Under the pieces are notes generated by a model. It had not been told where the DNA came from, ran no database searches, and was given only the letters and a program-made list of their open reading frames with translations. A stretch of 64,000 bases of DNA from Pilaira anomala (lineage: Eukaryota > Mucoromycota > Mucoromycetes > Mucorales > Mucoraceae), in the NCBI GenBank assembly GCA_025716855.1, contig JAIXMQ010000011.1, forward strand, positions 310,001 through 374,000. The letters are read 5' to 3'. Both the position numbers and the translations under genes were made by a program. Positions 10,749 to 23,836 of the stretch are shown piece after piece; position 1 is the stretch's first letter, and each line of letters begins with the position of its first letter.

Positions 10749-13327
10749 GCTGTTGACTTGCTTGAAATAAATCAACTAAACGAGGTCTTTCTCTTAAATC
10801 ATCCCATCTTTCTTGTTGTAGCAACACACGAGACTGAGCTTGTCCATAGACTTCAAATGGAATAAATCCATTTGTAAGTATTTCTAATACTTGAGGCGTA
10901 ACAATGAGTGAGAGTGTTTGTCCATACTCAATTCGGAAAGGATTATTTTCAAAATAATTAGCTGGTTCTGTTGCAAATATCTTTTCTTGAGGTGAATGAG
11001 ATGGAATGCCACCAAACGAAGATAATTTAAATTGAATATGAACATCTGTGAATTCAGATTCACTTATACCACTAAATTCTAATAATCTGATTTCAAATAA
11101 CAAGTTTTGTCCAACTTTTAAAGTTGTATGATCTTCAATCTCATCTTCTTCGTCATCTTCATCGTCCATATCATCAGAAGAATCGTTTTCAGGGAAAGAA
11201 GGTTGTAATGGGTGTCTTGAACTATCTCCATGACTGTGTGTAGCCACGACCGATCGAGCAATAGGTGAAATTAAAATACGTAACTGACCTCGGATTTGTC
11301 CCGTACTACGACAAATGATTTCACATGTACTTTCATACGCTTGTTGTGTAATCAAGCAACGGACTGAACTAGCTGCTACACCTACAAATGAATACTTTGG
11401 ACATGGATTTTCAAAGAACGGATCTTCCCAATTAAAATGCTTTCGATAGAGTGGTCGATCAATAAAATTATATAGATTTCGCATCTTATGAAGTCGTTGC
11501 TTTAGTTTTTCAAGTGACCAGACATAGATCACCTGGTTCTTTTTATCAATAACACGTACACCGACACAAGGCTTGGGTGTAGAGATCAACATGGTGTCTT
11601 CATCTGTTTCAAATTGATGGAGTGCAGAAGTAGGTTCCCAAAACGATAAATTGTTTGAAAATGGTTCATCTTCAATCACAGCAAATTGATACAAGACTTG
11701 TTTATTAAGTTCGCGTGAGATGATATTGGCTTCCTTTAGCATGACTGCATTTGTTAATACAACTTCGGCCATATCGACTGTACGTAATTGTTTCCATCTT
11801 CCTAAAACTTTTTCAATAAGTTTTAATTGTCTTTCGTTATAGATGGGTCCACTACTTCCGTTCGCCATCGTCATTTGTTGTTGAGAGTATTGTCGAGACA
11901 TGCGATGGATCTTGGCTTCATAAACACGTTTTTGTTGATCTAATTCCTTCTGCATACGTTCCTTTTCTTGCTTTAATTTCTCTTCCAAAAGAACTTCTGA
12001 ATGAGCTACTGTAATATCCGTACAAACACTTTCAGTACCATCTTCGTTCATAATCACAGATGAATTTCGAAACGAGTCTCGTGTGGTAGATGAATCATCG
12101 TCATCGTTTTCTTGTCGACTTTCTGAACGCGTTCTTCTCGAGTTTCGAAGTTTAGTAATATCATCATATAGTTTTTCTAATTCTTCGTCTTTTAATCCAC
12201 CAAAGTTCTGGGATGTATAATGATTTAATACAGCTTCACGACGTGCATAATTCCAATCAATCACTTCAGATCCAATCATTGTATCGGATGAAGAAGGTGA
12301 TTCAGGTCTACTAGTTCCAGACTCTTCTTCTCCACCTGTAGTAGAAGTACTATCACCATTCATGCAGTTACCAATCGCTACTTTTTGTAAATCACGTTCT
12401 TTTCGTGCTTCTTCTGGGTTATTGAATCGAAAGATATGATAGAATCCAAGAATAATACGAGATCCACTTTTCAATTGTTTGGGTTTCGTAATACGTACAC
12501 CATTCACCATGGTTAATGAATCAGTTCCTGGATGTAAAGTTACTACACCATTTTTACTTTCAAACGAACAATGTTCTTCTTGAATATTGGGTCCACTTAA
12601 CCTAATATCTGCCTGTACTTCACTTTCTTGTCTACCCAGACGGGTAAATCCAGGTTTAATTTGATACATGAGACATTCAGACATGAGTGGATCTTCATTT
12701 AAATTAATAATATATGGAATTGTCTTGGGTGTATAAACTCCCATATCATTCTTTTCAATCGTGATACCCAATTCCTTCAATGCCTTTTCTCTTTCATAAT
12801 GAATTTCCTCGGTCTTTTTCAATTTCTCTTCCCAACTTTCATTTAAATTCGCCAGTAACTTTTCAGAACTTTGTAATTGTTCAATAATTTCTTCTTTTGA
12901 CATCTTCTTTTTTTTACCAGTAGCACTATCCATAATTTCTATTTCGGATAGAGGCTTTTTTTGACTTGCAGATGATGCTACTGTATTACCACCACCACCA
13001 CCACCACCACCACGTGATGAACTGCTGGTAGGGTTTAGTCCAGTACTACTACTACTCTTGTATGCACTTGTCGCTGTTAATTGCTCTACTTCCTCAGGCG
13101 CATAAGTACGTAATCGATCACGCAACAGTTCAAGTTCATCTTTCAGATCACGAATCAATTTAGCGTTCGGATCTTCGTTCACTACAGCTTTATTCTTGAT
13201 CTTTTTCGCTTGATCTGCATATCGAAGTGTACTGAGTGTTTCATCGTAATCGGCTTGAGAAATAGCTGCAATCATGGCCGTTTTTGAGTTACCACCCAAC
13301 GAATCCTTTAACAACCAAGTCAAGACC

Positions 13328-13360
<33 letters not shown>

Positions 13361-14593
13361 TAAAAAAAGTTGTTCAATGATTTACAAAGAATAATAAACA
13401 TATTTTTTTTTTTTATTATTAAAAGGTAATACTCACGGAATCTCGATAAGGAATAAAGACTTCCTTCTTTTTTCCTCTTTTACCTTCTTGCGCAGATTGT
13501 TCAGCTAAACCAGCAATGACTTTACCCAATGTAGTCAAAGATCGATTGATATTTGCACCTTCTTTTAATCGAGCACCCGTTGCACCTGTACTATTTGCAC
13601 GTTCACTACCAGCTAAATCGACTAAACTAATACGTGCTACTTTCTCTGTTTCTAATTTAGTCAAATCATCTAATCGTTTCTGTGTCAAGAATAAAGTAAA
13701 GACTGCATGGGATCGAGAGGAGGTTTCATTCATGTTGGTGGCAGCAACCGTTCTTGCCTTGTTTCCTTCATCCATTAAATGATTGATATCGTCAAATGAA
13801 GTCACAACAAGTCTAGAAAGATCTTCTACATACGGTCCTAAAGAGGGATGCTCACGTACTTTCAGGTTACCCTTATTTTTTGGGTTCAGTAAATCGTGTA
13901 CTTTTTCGTTATAGATCTCTATATAGGAGACTTCGACTCCGTAAGTTAAGTTGGGTTCTTGACTTCGGTTGATTCTGTTGAATAATTCTTCACATGTACG
14001 TGGTATAATACCGATATCTTCACCATAACCCATCTATTTATTAAGATTTTTTTTTTTTTTTTGTTAGTAATGAATATATACAAAAGAAGAAGAAAAAAAA
14101 AATGGCATTACATATTTACCATTGAATATGATTTACCAGAACCGGTCTGACCATCTAAAGGAGAAAATATATAAACAAAAATTAGGTACAAAATGTTTTT
14201 TTTTTAATAATAATAATAAACTTACAGGCAAAGATACAACAGTTATAACCATCAAATGCGTGATCTAATAATTCTTCACCCATATCATTATATACAGTTT
14301 GTTGATCGGCATAAGAAGGGTGGTTTTTATCTGCAGACCAATAAGATTTATCAAATGTGAATGCCTTCACATCTTCCGATTCTTTGCCTGTTCTTTGGTC
14401 AGGTGGTCTACTAATAATCGTTTGGTCTCCATCCATACGAATTAATCCAACTGCTCCACGAGCAAGTTCTACAGAGAGAAGTTTTTTTTTTGTTAAATCT
14501 AGTATTTTTTTTTTTGCTGTAGATGTTTTTTTTTTTACCTCTGGAATTTAACGGACGACAACGAACGACTACTTTAATATTTCCTCCACTCAT
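9123..14593 (-). CDS. Kinesin-3 motor protein (Unc104/KIF1A type)
   Basis: Plus-end-directed microtubule motor that carries vesicles and early endosomes in fungal hyphae. Seven exons: 14539-14593, 14226-14468, 14120-14154, 13437-14033, 9581-13326, 9322-9517 and 9123-9251. They join in frame to 1666 aa. The N-terminal motor domain starts [12 protein letters not shown] and has the P-loop GQTGSGKS (about 101-108), switch I SSRSH and switch II DLAGSE. A coiled segment follows, then an FHA domain (about 530-600, TRLGRQ...), a central stalk, a poly-Gln tract (about 1170) and a C-terminal PH domain (about 1560-1655, [16 protein letters not shown]). Motor+FHA+PH order is diagnostic of the Unc104 class. 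The acidic and Gly/Ser/Gln tracts are species-specific linkers. An AT-dinucleotide run lies inside the intron at 13327-13436. Confidence 0.95.
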
Positions 14594-15174
14594 CGTTTCT
14601 TTTCTTTTTTTACTATAGAATATTTCATTACAATCTGTTTTTATGCATAAATATTTTTTTTTTTTTTTTTTTTTTATAAAATGTCTTTTTTTTTTTTTTT
14701 TTAGTTACCAAATAAATTAAAACAAGGGAAAGAAAAAAGAAAGAAAAGAAAACAGAAAAGAAACGTTTCAGATGGTATTGTTTCTCTTTAAAACAAGATG
14801 ATGAACTATCAATGAATAATAAAAAAAAAAAAAAAAAAAAAAAGGTACAAAAAAAGACAAAAGAGGGGGAAAATATTTTTTTTTTTGTTCTTATTTAACT
14901 CCGGGTGGGTCTGTCTCTATCTTTGCAACAAACAATAAAATTATTAAACACACCTTTCAGAAAAGACATTTAGTCGTGACGTTTCACAAATGTAAGGTTA
15001 GATAGAGATACGCGGAACTGCGTCACGTAAACATGAAACACCTCCTTGTCCCGTTAAAACTCTCTGTTACTCTCTATTGTCTTCTCTCTCTCTACTTCAA
15101 TCTATCTTCTCCTTTTTCTTTCCCCCTTCTTCTTCTTTTTTTTTTTTATAAAAAAGTGAGAACAATTTTCAAGT
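14594..15174. promoter_or_regulatory. Divergent promoter region, kinesin-3 / calcineurin A
   Basis: A 580-bp spacer between two divergent starts. It holds long T and A homopolymers (14650-14702, 14821-14843) and a C/T-rich stretch (15045-15140) just before the calcineurin start, typical of fungal transcription starts. No specific binding site can be named with confidence. Confidence 0.4.
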
Positions 15175-17175
15175 ATGCTTTCAACAAAGGAAGAAACATC
15201 ATCCACACCAAAAGTCACGCCTAAAATTGACTTGACTTTGTTTACAACCGGTGACGGTACAGTGGTTAGTACACAAGAAAGAATTATAAAAGGTACATAC
15301 AACACATACACACGTATTTTTCTATTTTTTTTTTAAAAAAAACCTCCCCCCAACCCCATGATTTAACAAAAATATCGATATAGAGGTACCGGCTCCAGCA
15401 GTTCATTTACCTACTGAAGAACAATTCTGGAGTAAAGAAAGACCAGGTTTTCCTGATATCAATTTCTTAAAGGACCACTTTTACCGTGAAGGAAGATTAT
15501 CCGAAACGCAAGCACTCTATATCCTTCAAAGAGGAAGAGACATATTAAAATTAGAAAACAATCTTTTAGAAATTCCTGCACCTGTCACTGTCTGTGGTGA
15601 TATTCATGGTCAATACTATGATCTAATGAAATTATTCGAAGTAGGTGGTGATCCTGCAAACACAACCTATCTCTTTCTTGGTGATTATGTTGATAGAGGT
15701 TATTTTTCAATTGAGGTTTGTTTATTTGTTTATATTTGTTTTTTTTTTCTTTTTTTTTTTACTTATAATAATAATAATAGTGTGTCTTGTATCTATGGAG
15801 TTTAAAGATTTGGTATCCAAATACCTTTTTTTTATTAAGAGGAAATCATGAATGTAGACATTTAACAACTCATTTCACTTTTAAAACTGAGTGCAGACAT
15901 AAATACACGGAACGTGTTTATGATGCTTGCATTGAATCCTTTTGTTCTTTACCTTTGGGTGCAGTCATGAATCGACAATTCCTTTGTATTCATGGTGGAC
16001 TTTCTCCCGAGTTACATACTTTAGCTGATTTCGATACTGTAAGTCAAGTAAAAAAAAAAAAATATATATATATATATATAAGAATTTATCTCTCTCTCTT
16101 TTTTTTTTAGATTGATCGTTTTCAAGATCCTCCTACACATGGATTAATGTGCGATTTATTATGGGCTGACCCATTAGAAGAATTTGGTGAAGAAACTACA
16201 TCAGATTTGTTTATAGATAATCGTATTCGAGGTTGCTCTTATTTCTTTACTTATCCTGCTGTGTGTGCCTTTTTACAAAGAAATAATTTATTATCCATTA
16301 TTCGAGCTCACGAAGCCCAAGATGCTGGGTAATAAAATAAAATATATATATATATATATATATCATAATAAACTAACTGAATAAGATCATAGTTATCGTA
16401 TGTACAGAAGAAACAATACAACTTCCTTTCCTGCCGTCATGACAATATTTTCTGCACCCAATTACTTGGACGTCTATAACAATAAAGCGGCTATTCTCAA
16501 ATACGAAGATAACGTCATGAACATTCGACAATTCAACGCTACACCTCATCCTTACTGGTTACCTCAATTCATGGACGTCGTTGAATGGAGTTTACCCTTT
16601 GTAGGTGAAAAAATTACAAACATGTTATTAGCCATTTTAAATATCTGTAGTGAAGAAGAACTCTTGGATGGCCTGAAAGCTGAGAACAAGAAACCAAAAG
16701 TCGTCATCATGGATGCTACGGCTGCTGAAGAAGCTGAGCTTCGAAAGATGGTGATTCGTAATAAGATCCTAGCCATTGGTAAAATATCAAGAGTTTATTC
16801 TGTCTTGCGTGAGAATTCAGAACGGATTACCGAGCTCAAGTCTTTGTCTCCAAGTGGAAGATTACCTTTAGGAACTTTGGCTTTAGGTGTGGAAGGCATT
16901 AAATCAGGTAATAATCTCTCTTTTTTTTTTTTTGACTGATACAATTTCTTACCTTCTTACTCTCTCGCTCTCCCTCATCCCCCCTTTTTTTTATAGCTAT
17001 TACTTCATTTGAAGAAGCAAAAAGAGCTGATTTGGAAAATGAAAGATTGCCTCCTTCAGGTGAATTAAGAGATGCCATGATTAAGGAAGAGACAGATATA
17101 AAGATCAGAAATGCTGTTGAAGAAGAAGACAGTCATTTAAATGAAGTGGCTGATGTTATTATGGAAGATATCTAA
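15175..17175 (+). CDS. cnaA: Calcineurin catalytic subunit A (protein phosphatase 2B)
   Basis: Ca2+/calmodulin-activated Ser/Thr phosphatase that works with the regulatory subunit CnaB. Exons: 15175-15292, 15384-15715, 15781-16038, 16111-16328, 16393-16907 and 16997-17175, giving 539 aa. Metal-site motifs are GDIHGQ (111-116), GDYVDRG, GNHE and the HGG loop. The C-terminal half shows the calcineurin-B-binding helix ([16 protein letters not shown]), the calmodulin-binding helix ([19 protein letters not shown]) and an autoinhibitory segment ([19 protein letters not shown]). These three regulatory parts separate it from PP1 and PP2A. Mucorales usually carry several CnaA paralogues, so which one this is remains open. 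The symbol denotes the family. Confidence 0.96.
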
Positions 17176-18044
17176 TAAAAGTGAATGATTACCTTATTAT
17201 GTATTATTTTTACGTTATTTTGAGGTATTATAAAGTAGAACGATATAGTAAACTTTGTTGTCCTATGTCTAGTAGCCTTTTTACTGATTTGTCTTGGGGC
17301 CCATTTTTTTTATTAAAATAGATGTTTTACGAATATGATACTACTTTGTTTACACTAAAAAAACTCTTATAAAAGCTTACTCACACAGAGCGATCTTACA
17401 TAATTAAATTCTGGGGAGAGTTACTTTGGTGACACGGATATATCCTATTTTTACAATTGGTAAGATGAATCACTATATATATAAAAAAAAAAAAAAAAAT
17501 TATGTTGTAGGAGGGATTACGATTTCTGTAAAAAGAAGAGGAGAGGGGCTCTTAGGATTCCTCACACTCCTAGATTTGCGTATGTATACCTACGTTTTCT
17601 TTTTTATAACAGAAGATGTGCCTCCCCCCAGCCAAACTCCCCCCCACTTTGACAGTGTTGCCACACAATTTCAAAATGAAATGCTCTCTTTTTTATAATT
17701 GATTGTAGGACAAAAAAAATATAAACAAAAGTTATTACTTACAAATAAAAGAAATAAATCTTATTTGTTTAGTTATATAGGCTTTTTTTCTTTTAAGCTT
17801 TTATTACTTGTGAGAAATTACTGCAAGTTGATTAAAGTTTGTTTGATTTTTTATTAAAGAAAAAAAAAAGGGGGGGGGGGGGAGGAGGAGGAGGCGGGGG
17901 GTATTGTTTAAACTATATCATATCACAAAAGAAATTAAATATTAGCTGTGTACAAAAGAAAAGCAAAGAAAGAGAAAGAAAAAGACCAGTTTTATCTCTT
18001 TTTTTAAATCGAGCACATTAAATGAATGATATATAAAAGTTTTT
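17176..18044. other. Intergenic between convergent genes, with homopolymer runs
   Basis: Spacer between the 3' ends of the calcineurin and phosphatase genes. It has an A-run next to a G-run followed by GGA repeats at about 17862-17900. Short ORFs here are low-complexity and not supported. Confidence 0.4.
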
Positions 18045-19679
18045 TTAAGTAGAAACACCAGCATATTTCTTGTATAATTTACGAGCTTGTTTGTTATTCG
18101 ATACATAAGTGATGGCTCTACCAATACCAGCACCATCAAAGCTATCTACCTTGTAGAGTTGAGAAGCCTTGTATTCAAGTTCATATTTGAGTTTACGTTG
18201 CTTATTCGCCTTTTCAAGATCCACATAGTATTGATCCCAATCACGAATGGTACCAAATGGATAGTCTTTACCTTCAGTTTCATATCGATACACACGAAGA
18301 CCGGGATTATTCACTGGAATAACGGATGGTGCATTAAAGAGTCCCACTTGTGTTTGTATTAAACTCGATTTTACTGCACGAGCATCACCATCATCAGCAG
18401 CCATGAAAGTAAATTTCTTGCTGCTTTTAGGAATCACTGCATTCAAGTTATCATCTACGAAAAAAAAAGTTTAATAAATAAATAAATAAATGAATTTTTG
18501 TGTAAATAATATGTGTGTTGTGTTACTACTACTACTACTACTTACTGTTGGTGTGTCCAGTAAAGTGACCAGAAATAACGGACCCATACTTTCCAAGCAA
18601 GGTCAAGTACTGTGAATAACATTCAGACTTGTAAAGTGCAGAACCATCATCATCAATAGGAGGAACATGACCCATAATATAGACTTGATGATTTTTCTTT
18701 TTTTGATATTGCTTCAAGTTTTTTTCCAACCATTTCATTTGAATAGCGGCAGCACTACTGGAACTACCACAATCAGAGACCTCATCGTTCTTTTCAAAAA
18801 AGTACATTGAGTTTAAATTAATGATACTCAATTTATTAGGCACCACATCTTGAACATAGTAACCGCCCGCAGTAAATGTACTAGTTAAATTAAGATCAAG
18901 AGGTTTCCAAATACTCTTGAGTGTACTAAAGATCTTGTCGTTCTTTCCAACATCATTATGGTTAAAGCCATCGTTATTACCAATGGTAGGAATCTGAAAA
19001 AAAAAAAAAAAATGATGAGTTATCATACTTTTTTTTTTTTTCTGTGTGATATCCTATATTTTCTTTCTTACATAGGGTGTACTCTTGATATCATAAGCAG
19101 ATCTAAAATACTTCATGACGGATTTATGTCCATTCAAGATATCATTTTTACTGAAAGGTAAATCATCATCACGGTCCTGTAAAAAAATTTTTTTTAAGTG
19201 ATTCGGTTGTACAATTTAAATTATTTGATCAACTTACATGTCGTACAGTATCACCAGTATAAAGAATAAAATCAATATCTTTGACCTCTTTCTTGAGAAA
19301 ATCAAATGTTGCTTGAATAAGTGCTGTAGGTGAATCACATCGACTACCTAAAGCTCCATATTTGCCTACTTGTTTATCTTTCTTATGCTTCTTCATACGA
19401 TGACAATAAGAATCTATATCTGCACCTTCTAAATATTTGGGATCAAGATGAATATCTAATAAACAAAGTTAAAAAAACAATTGTATCATGCCGCTATATA
19501 TATATATATATAAATAAATCTTTTTTTTTACCTGTAATATGAAGGAATTTGCCATGTAATGAACTTCCTCTTTCAATAAGAGATCTAGGTTCATTCATAG
19601 GCACAGCTTCAACCATCAACTGTTGTTGTAAGAGTAAAATACATGTTGTAATACAAGTGAAAGATTGGATCCAGCCCAT
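18045..19679 (-). CDS. PPN1: Endopolyphosphatase-like metallophosphoesterase (PPN1 type)
   Basis: Secretory or vacuolar calcineurin-like phosphoesterase, probably cleaving inorganic polyphosphate chains. Exons: 19532-19679, 19238-19455, 19072-19176, 18546-18993 and 18045-18454, giving 442 aa. The N-terminus has a hydrophobic signal or anchor (MGWIQSFTCITTCILLLQ). Metal-ligand motifs in order: DIHLD (about 50), GDTVRHD, GNND, GHVPP and GHFTGHTN. The segments GKFLHITDIHLDPKYLEG, CHR..., KYGALGSRCDSP and FILYTGDTVRHDRDDDLPF follow the Ppn1 pattern closely. Acid sphingomyelinase-like proteins share the fold, so that remains an alternative substrate class. Confidence 0.82.
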
Positions 19680-20861
19680 GATGTTAAAAAAGAATAAAGA
19701 ATTGATAAATAAAAAATAAAATAAAAAATAAAAAAAAAGGTTCTCTTTTTATATAATAATCAGTATTCATTCTCCACCATCTCACTTATCAATAAAAAAC
19801 TTGTACAATTTCATAGTTGTGTTTTCCTTTTATCCTAATGTATATTGACATTAAAAAAAAAAGAAACGTCAAATAAACCTGATGCTAATTAAACTATCCA
19901 GATAAGGCATCTAATAAATATCTACTGGGTCAATCGTGTAACTTTACTACACACTCCCTCTCTCTCTCTCTCTCTGCTGCCCTGATCTTTTTATTGTTGT
20001 GCCACTAAAAAAACAACAAAGGATCAAGTAACTGTTAATTAAATGCGTTTTCATCAATTAATTTTAACTTTCTTTGTTTAGTTATTATAACAATAAAGAG
20101 TTAATTTTAGATCTATCAAGTTGGAAACGCTTTTAATTACTATTACAGGTATAAACTAAGAGAGAGCGGCAGAATATTTTTTTTTTATATTTTCTACAAT
20201 TTAAAAAAGAAAAACGGATAAAAGTTTTTTTATAATAAACATAGAGGCAACAAAAAAAAAACCGGAGCAAAAATCTTGGTATATATCATTTAACTTGTAA
20301 AACACACACACACACACACACACACTGCTGAGAAACAGAGAACAATAGAATATTATGCTGTTTTTTCAATAACCGAAAAAAGTTAGAAAGCAGCAGAAAT
20401 GTGTGAAACAAACAAAAAAAAAACAGGGACCATCTTTATGAAAAAAAAAAAAAAAAATCTGCAGCAGGACGTCCATATAGCGTTTTTTTATGCAAAAAAA
20501 TGCTATTTCCATTGTTTGGATCACAAAAAGTGAAATGTTGATTAGAAGACCGCCTTCTTTCTTCTTGTGATTATTTCATTCACTCTTCAAAACCAGTTTG
20601 AGAGCTTTTATAGAAATGAAAAACATTAAAAAAAAAAAAAGGAAAAATAATATTACAAAAGAGGTATTATGAAAAAGAAAAAAAGAGTTGGATCATAAAA
20701 AGAGTAAATAGAAAAAAGGGGGGGGGGTAATATAGAAGAAGTTTCATATAATATACATAAGAGAGAGAGAGAGAGAGAGCATGTGAGAAGAAAAATATAT
20801 CCAAAAGGTCTTTTTTTTCCATTTTTGTTGCTTAATAATAATTTTTTTTTTTTTTTTTTTT
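19680..20861. other. Intergenic, low-complexity
   Basis: 1.2 kb upstream of the phosphatase gene and downstream of the WRKY-like gene. It contains a CT-dinucleotide run (about 19957-19976), a CA repeat (20300-20325), a GA repeat (20760-20780) and G/A homopolymers. No gene is supported. Confidence 0.4.
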
Positions 20862-21915
20862 TTAGACATCCACGATTCTTTGAACCTTATTACAATCTAG
20901 TAAATGTTCTCCGCGATATTTAATTAAATATTCACCTTGATCTTTCCATGTCACTGTTTTATTTACTGGGCAACCCTATAATAAAATAAATCAGTATTGA
21001 ACAAAAAAAAAATACATATCATAATCCTTTTACCTTGTTACTGTTAGAACATTTATAATAAACACTTTTATTACCCGTCTTTTTCTGAACAGTGTTACCA
21101 TTATTCTTCCAAAAGTAGCCATCAACATACGGGTATTCTCGTGTTTCAACAATCTTTGTAATGGCCTGCATCTCTCTTCTTCGACGAGGTCGTGCCGGGA
21201 AATCATACCGTGCACTCACTGGGGAGGATAACATACGATGATTCTCCATCGACGACGTCTGATGTAATGACCCTGTAAACGTTTCTTCTTCTAATTGATA
21301 TTCACTGGGTGAAAGTGGATGTTGTTTTTGTTGAAGTGACGACATCACAGCTGTGTTATAACTAAATCATTGTAATTTATTAGTAATTTGTGGGGGTAAA
21401 ATTAAAAAGCGGAAAATTAATTCTTTTTTTTTTTTTACCTTTCCATTTGAAGTAGAGAAGAGGCGGAGACCGGGGTAGTCGTTGATGTGGGGATGGGAGA
21501 AAATGTGCGGTCATCAAATTCTTCTGAATCAGCTGTAAACGATGAACCAAGAGTGGAATCACGTCTATGTTGCTGTTGTTGTTTTGGTTGATGCTGTTGT
21601 TGTTGTTGCTGTTGTTGCTGTTGTTGTTGCTGTAATAATGGATTAGGTGTACAATGTGTGGGTGATGCTAAGATAGCGTCCAAACTTGTACGTCGCATGT
21701 GATTAAATCCTCTGCCATCTGTAGACGAATTACTACTTATGGGTGGTGTAGGATGCATAGTAAAAGTAGAGGAGCCAAAGGAACCTCCTTGCTGTTGTTG
21801 AAATGTAACATTGACATTTGCAGAGTGATTATTATTAGTAGTAGCAAATGACATTGAATCGTTATTGTTTGTCATGATTTGTTGTTGTTGCTGTTGTTGC
21901 TGCTGTTGTTGTTGC

Positions 21916-21949
<34 letters not shown>

Positions 21950-22283
21950 GAATTAGTAACAGATCAAGTTCTTTAGCTCTTAATTTAGCTTCTTCTGCTC
22001 TTCTTTTGTCTTCTTCGAGTTTACTTAATAAGATCAACCTTAAAAGTTCTGGTTGCGATTGATAGCTAAATATAATATCTTGAAGATCCCCGGATACCGA
22101 ATTTTGGTCTCCTCCCTTCATATTATTGTTCACTAAAGGTGATCCCATATAGTTTGTGTTGTTAGTATTACTGGAAATAGATTGACGCGAGAATGACTGG
22201 AATGGAACCTGTTCATGATGATAAAGAGGCACTGCTTTTGATGTATCTTTTGACAAAGTGTAATTATTATAATCGGACATCAT
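20862..22283 (-). CDS. Poly-Gln protein with C-terminal WRKY/GCM1-like zinc finger, putative transcription factor
   Basis: Exons 21439-22283, 21034-21361 and 20862-20975 join in frame to 428 aa. The N-terminal part has long Gln tracts (about residues 110-132 and 217-237) and Ser/Thr-rich linkers typical of transcription regulators. A basic patch (ARPRRRREM) precedes a C-terminal domain, residues 358-419, that reads YPYVDGYFWKNNGNTVQKK, then YYKC, GCPVNK and YRGEH. This follows the WRKY layout (DGYxWrkyGqk...YYRC...GCPVrK...YxGEHxH). Candidate Zn ligands are Cys386, Cys393, His415 and Cys419. The heptapeptide is WKNNGNT instead of WRKYGQK, and the last ligand is spaced HX3C. Nuclear DNA binding is inferred. 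The domain boundary is split by an intron just before GCPV. Confidence 0.8.
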
Positions 22284-22599
22284 TCAATTTGTTATTGTTT
22301 AAAGTTTGATTTTAGTCTAAAAAGATTATATAAGAAAAAAAAAAAAATATAAAAATAGAGAAAAAAAAAAAAAAAGAAAAAAAAGAATTATTTAATTATT
22401 TTAAACAGGGTTTTTATTTTTTATTTTATTTTTTATAATTCCATAACTTCCCGTCCATATATTCCGTTTATTCATTCGATTTTCTCAGGGTCACTAAACC
22501 CCTTTTTCTCTCCGCTGTTGGATTCGTTACATTAGTAAAATACAGGTCATGAGTGTGGGAGTCTGCGGTAAATCCTTTCTTCCTCCATTAAATGAATTT
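22284..22599. other. Promoter side of the WRKY-like gene
   Basis: AT-rich 5' region of the minus-strand gene with A homopolymers at 22337-22385. No other feature is seen. Confidence 0.35.
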
Positions 22600-22642
22600 T
22601 ACTGTATTTTTCGAAATTATTCGTGCACCCTATGAGCGTTTC

Positions 22643-22703
<61 letters not shown>

Positions 22704-22911
22704 GCGTTTTTTCTTCTTTTTTTTTTTTTTTTAATAACATTGAGTTCTTTTGTCTACTCAATGAAGGTTGATGATTATATTTTATTTCGCTTTTACACTA
22801 ATCCAAGTTTCGTGATATGGTTTCCCAAAGTTCGTTTTTTTTTTGTCAATAATTAAAGTTCGCTTCAGGATACAGTCTGTCCAGAAAAGAGATATAGTAC
22901 CAAGATTATAA

Positions 22912-23289
22912 CTATCTCGTCGTCGTCGTCTACCTCGTCGTCTACCTCGTCGTCTACCTCGTCATCTACCTCGTCGTCTACCTCGTCATCTACCTCGTCG
23001 TCTACCTCGTCATCTACCTCGTCGTCTACCTCGTCGTCTACCTTGTATGTAACACTTTAAACTCAGTCTACCTCGTAAATAACACTTTAAACTCAGTCTA
23101 CCTCGTCGTCTACCTCGTCGTCTACCTCGTCGTCTACCTCGTCGTCTACCTCGTCGTCTACCTCGTCTACCTCGTCGTCTACCTCGTCATCTACCTCGTC
23201 GTCTACCTTGTAAATAACACTTTAAACTCAGTCTACCTCGTCCGTCTACCTCGTCGTTTACTTCGTCGTTTACTTCGTCGTCTACCTTG
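22912..23289 (+). repeat. 9-bp minisatellite TCGTCTACC, left arm
   Basis: Tandem TCGTCTACC units, with variants TCATCTACC and TCGTTTACT. It is interrupted three times by a spacer of about 33 bp built on TTGTAAATAACACTTTAAACTCAG. Reading in one frame gives Ser-Ser-Thr or similar, but there is no ORF context, so it is treated as non-coding satellite. Confidence 0.9.
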
Positions 23290-23836
23290 TACCTTGGTCA
23301 CTGTCTTCTTCTCTTTCAATTTACCTTAATCGCTATTTTTTTTTAAGCATGAACATCATTACTAGAGAACAAGCAGTATGTCTGTTTTTTTTTTTTTTTT
23401 TTTTTTTGCGAGGAATACAACAAAGATAATGTCAAAAAATTGACTAAAGCAAGTTGATGATTTTTGCCAATGATGAAATCTGTTCTATAGAAGATCCAGC
23501 AAATCCAATTATCCCAAGTAAAAAAAGAACCATCAACAAAAAAAAAATCCATTTAAATATCACAAGTATCAATCCGAGAAAGAGGTATCTAACATCAATA
23601 TGCCCGAAAAAAGAAGAACAGCAACTTATCACAGTAAGTGATAAAGTATTTGTACAAATAAGATATTTTAGTAAAAACGTCGATTCTTTTTTATTCCTGT
23701 TAATCCACACAAATGATAAGGTGTATGAAAACCTTGTCTGTTCTATGAATGATGTTCTGATTTATATTTGGAAATATTCATTTTTACTTCAAGATAAAAA
23801 AAAAACCCCCTCTCTCCCCTTATTGGCTTTGGAAAA

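Noticed and set aside
22912..23289. Regularly spaced repeats that might suggest a CRISPR array
   Set aside because: Units are 9 bp and directly tandem in a eukaryotic genome, with no unique spacers. It is a minisatellite.
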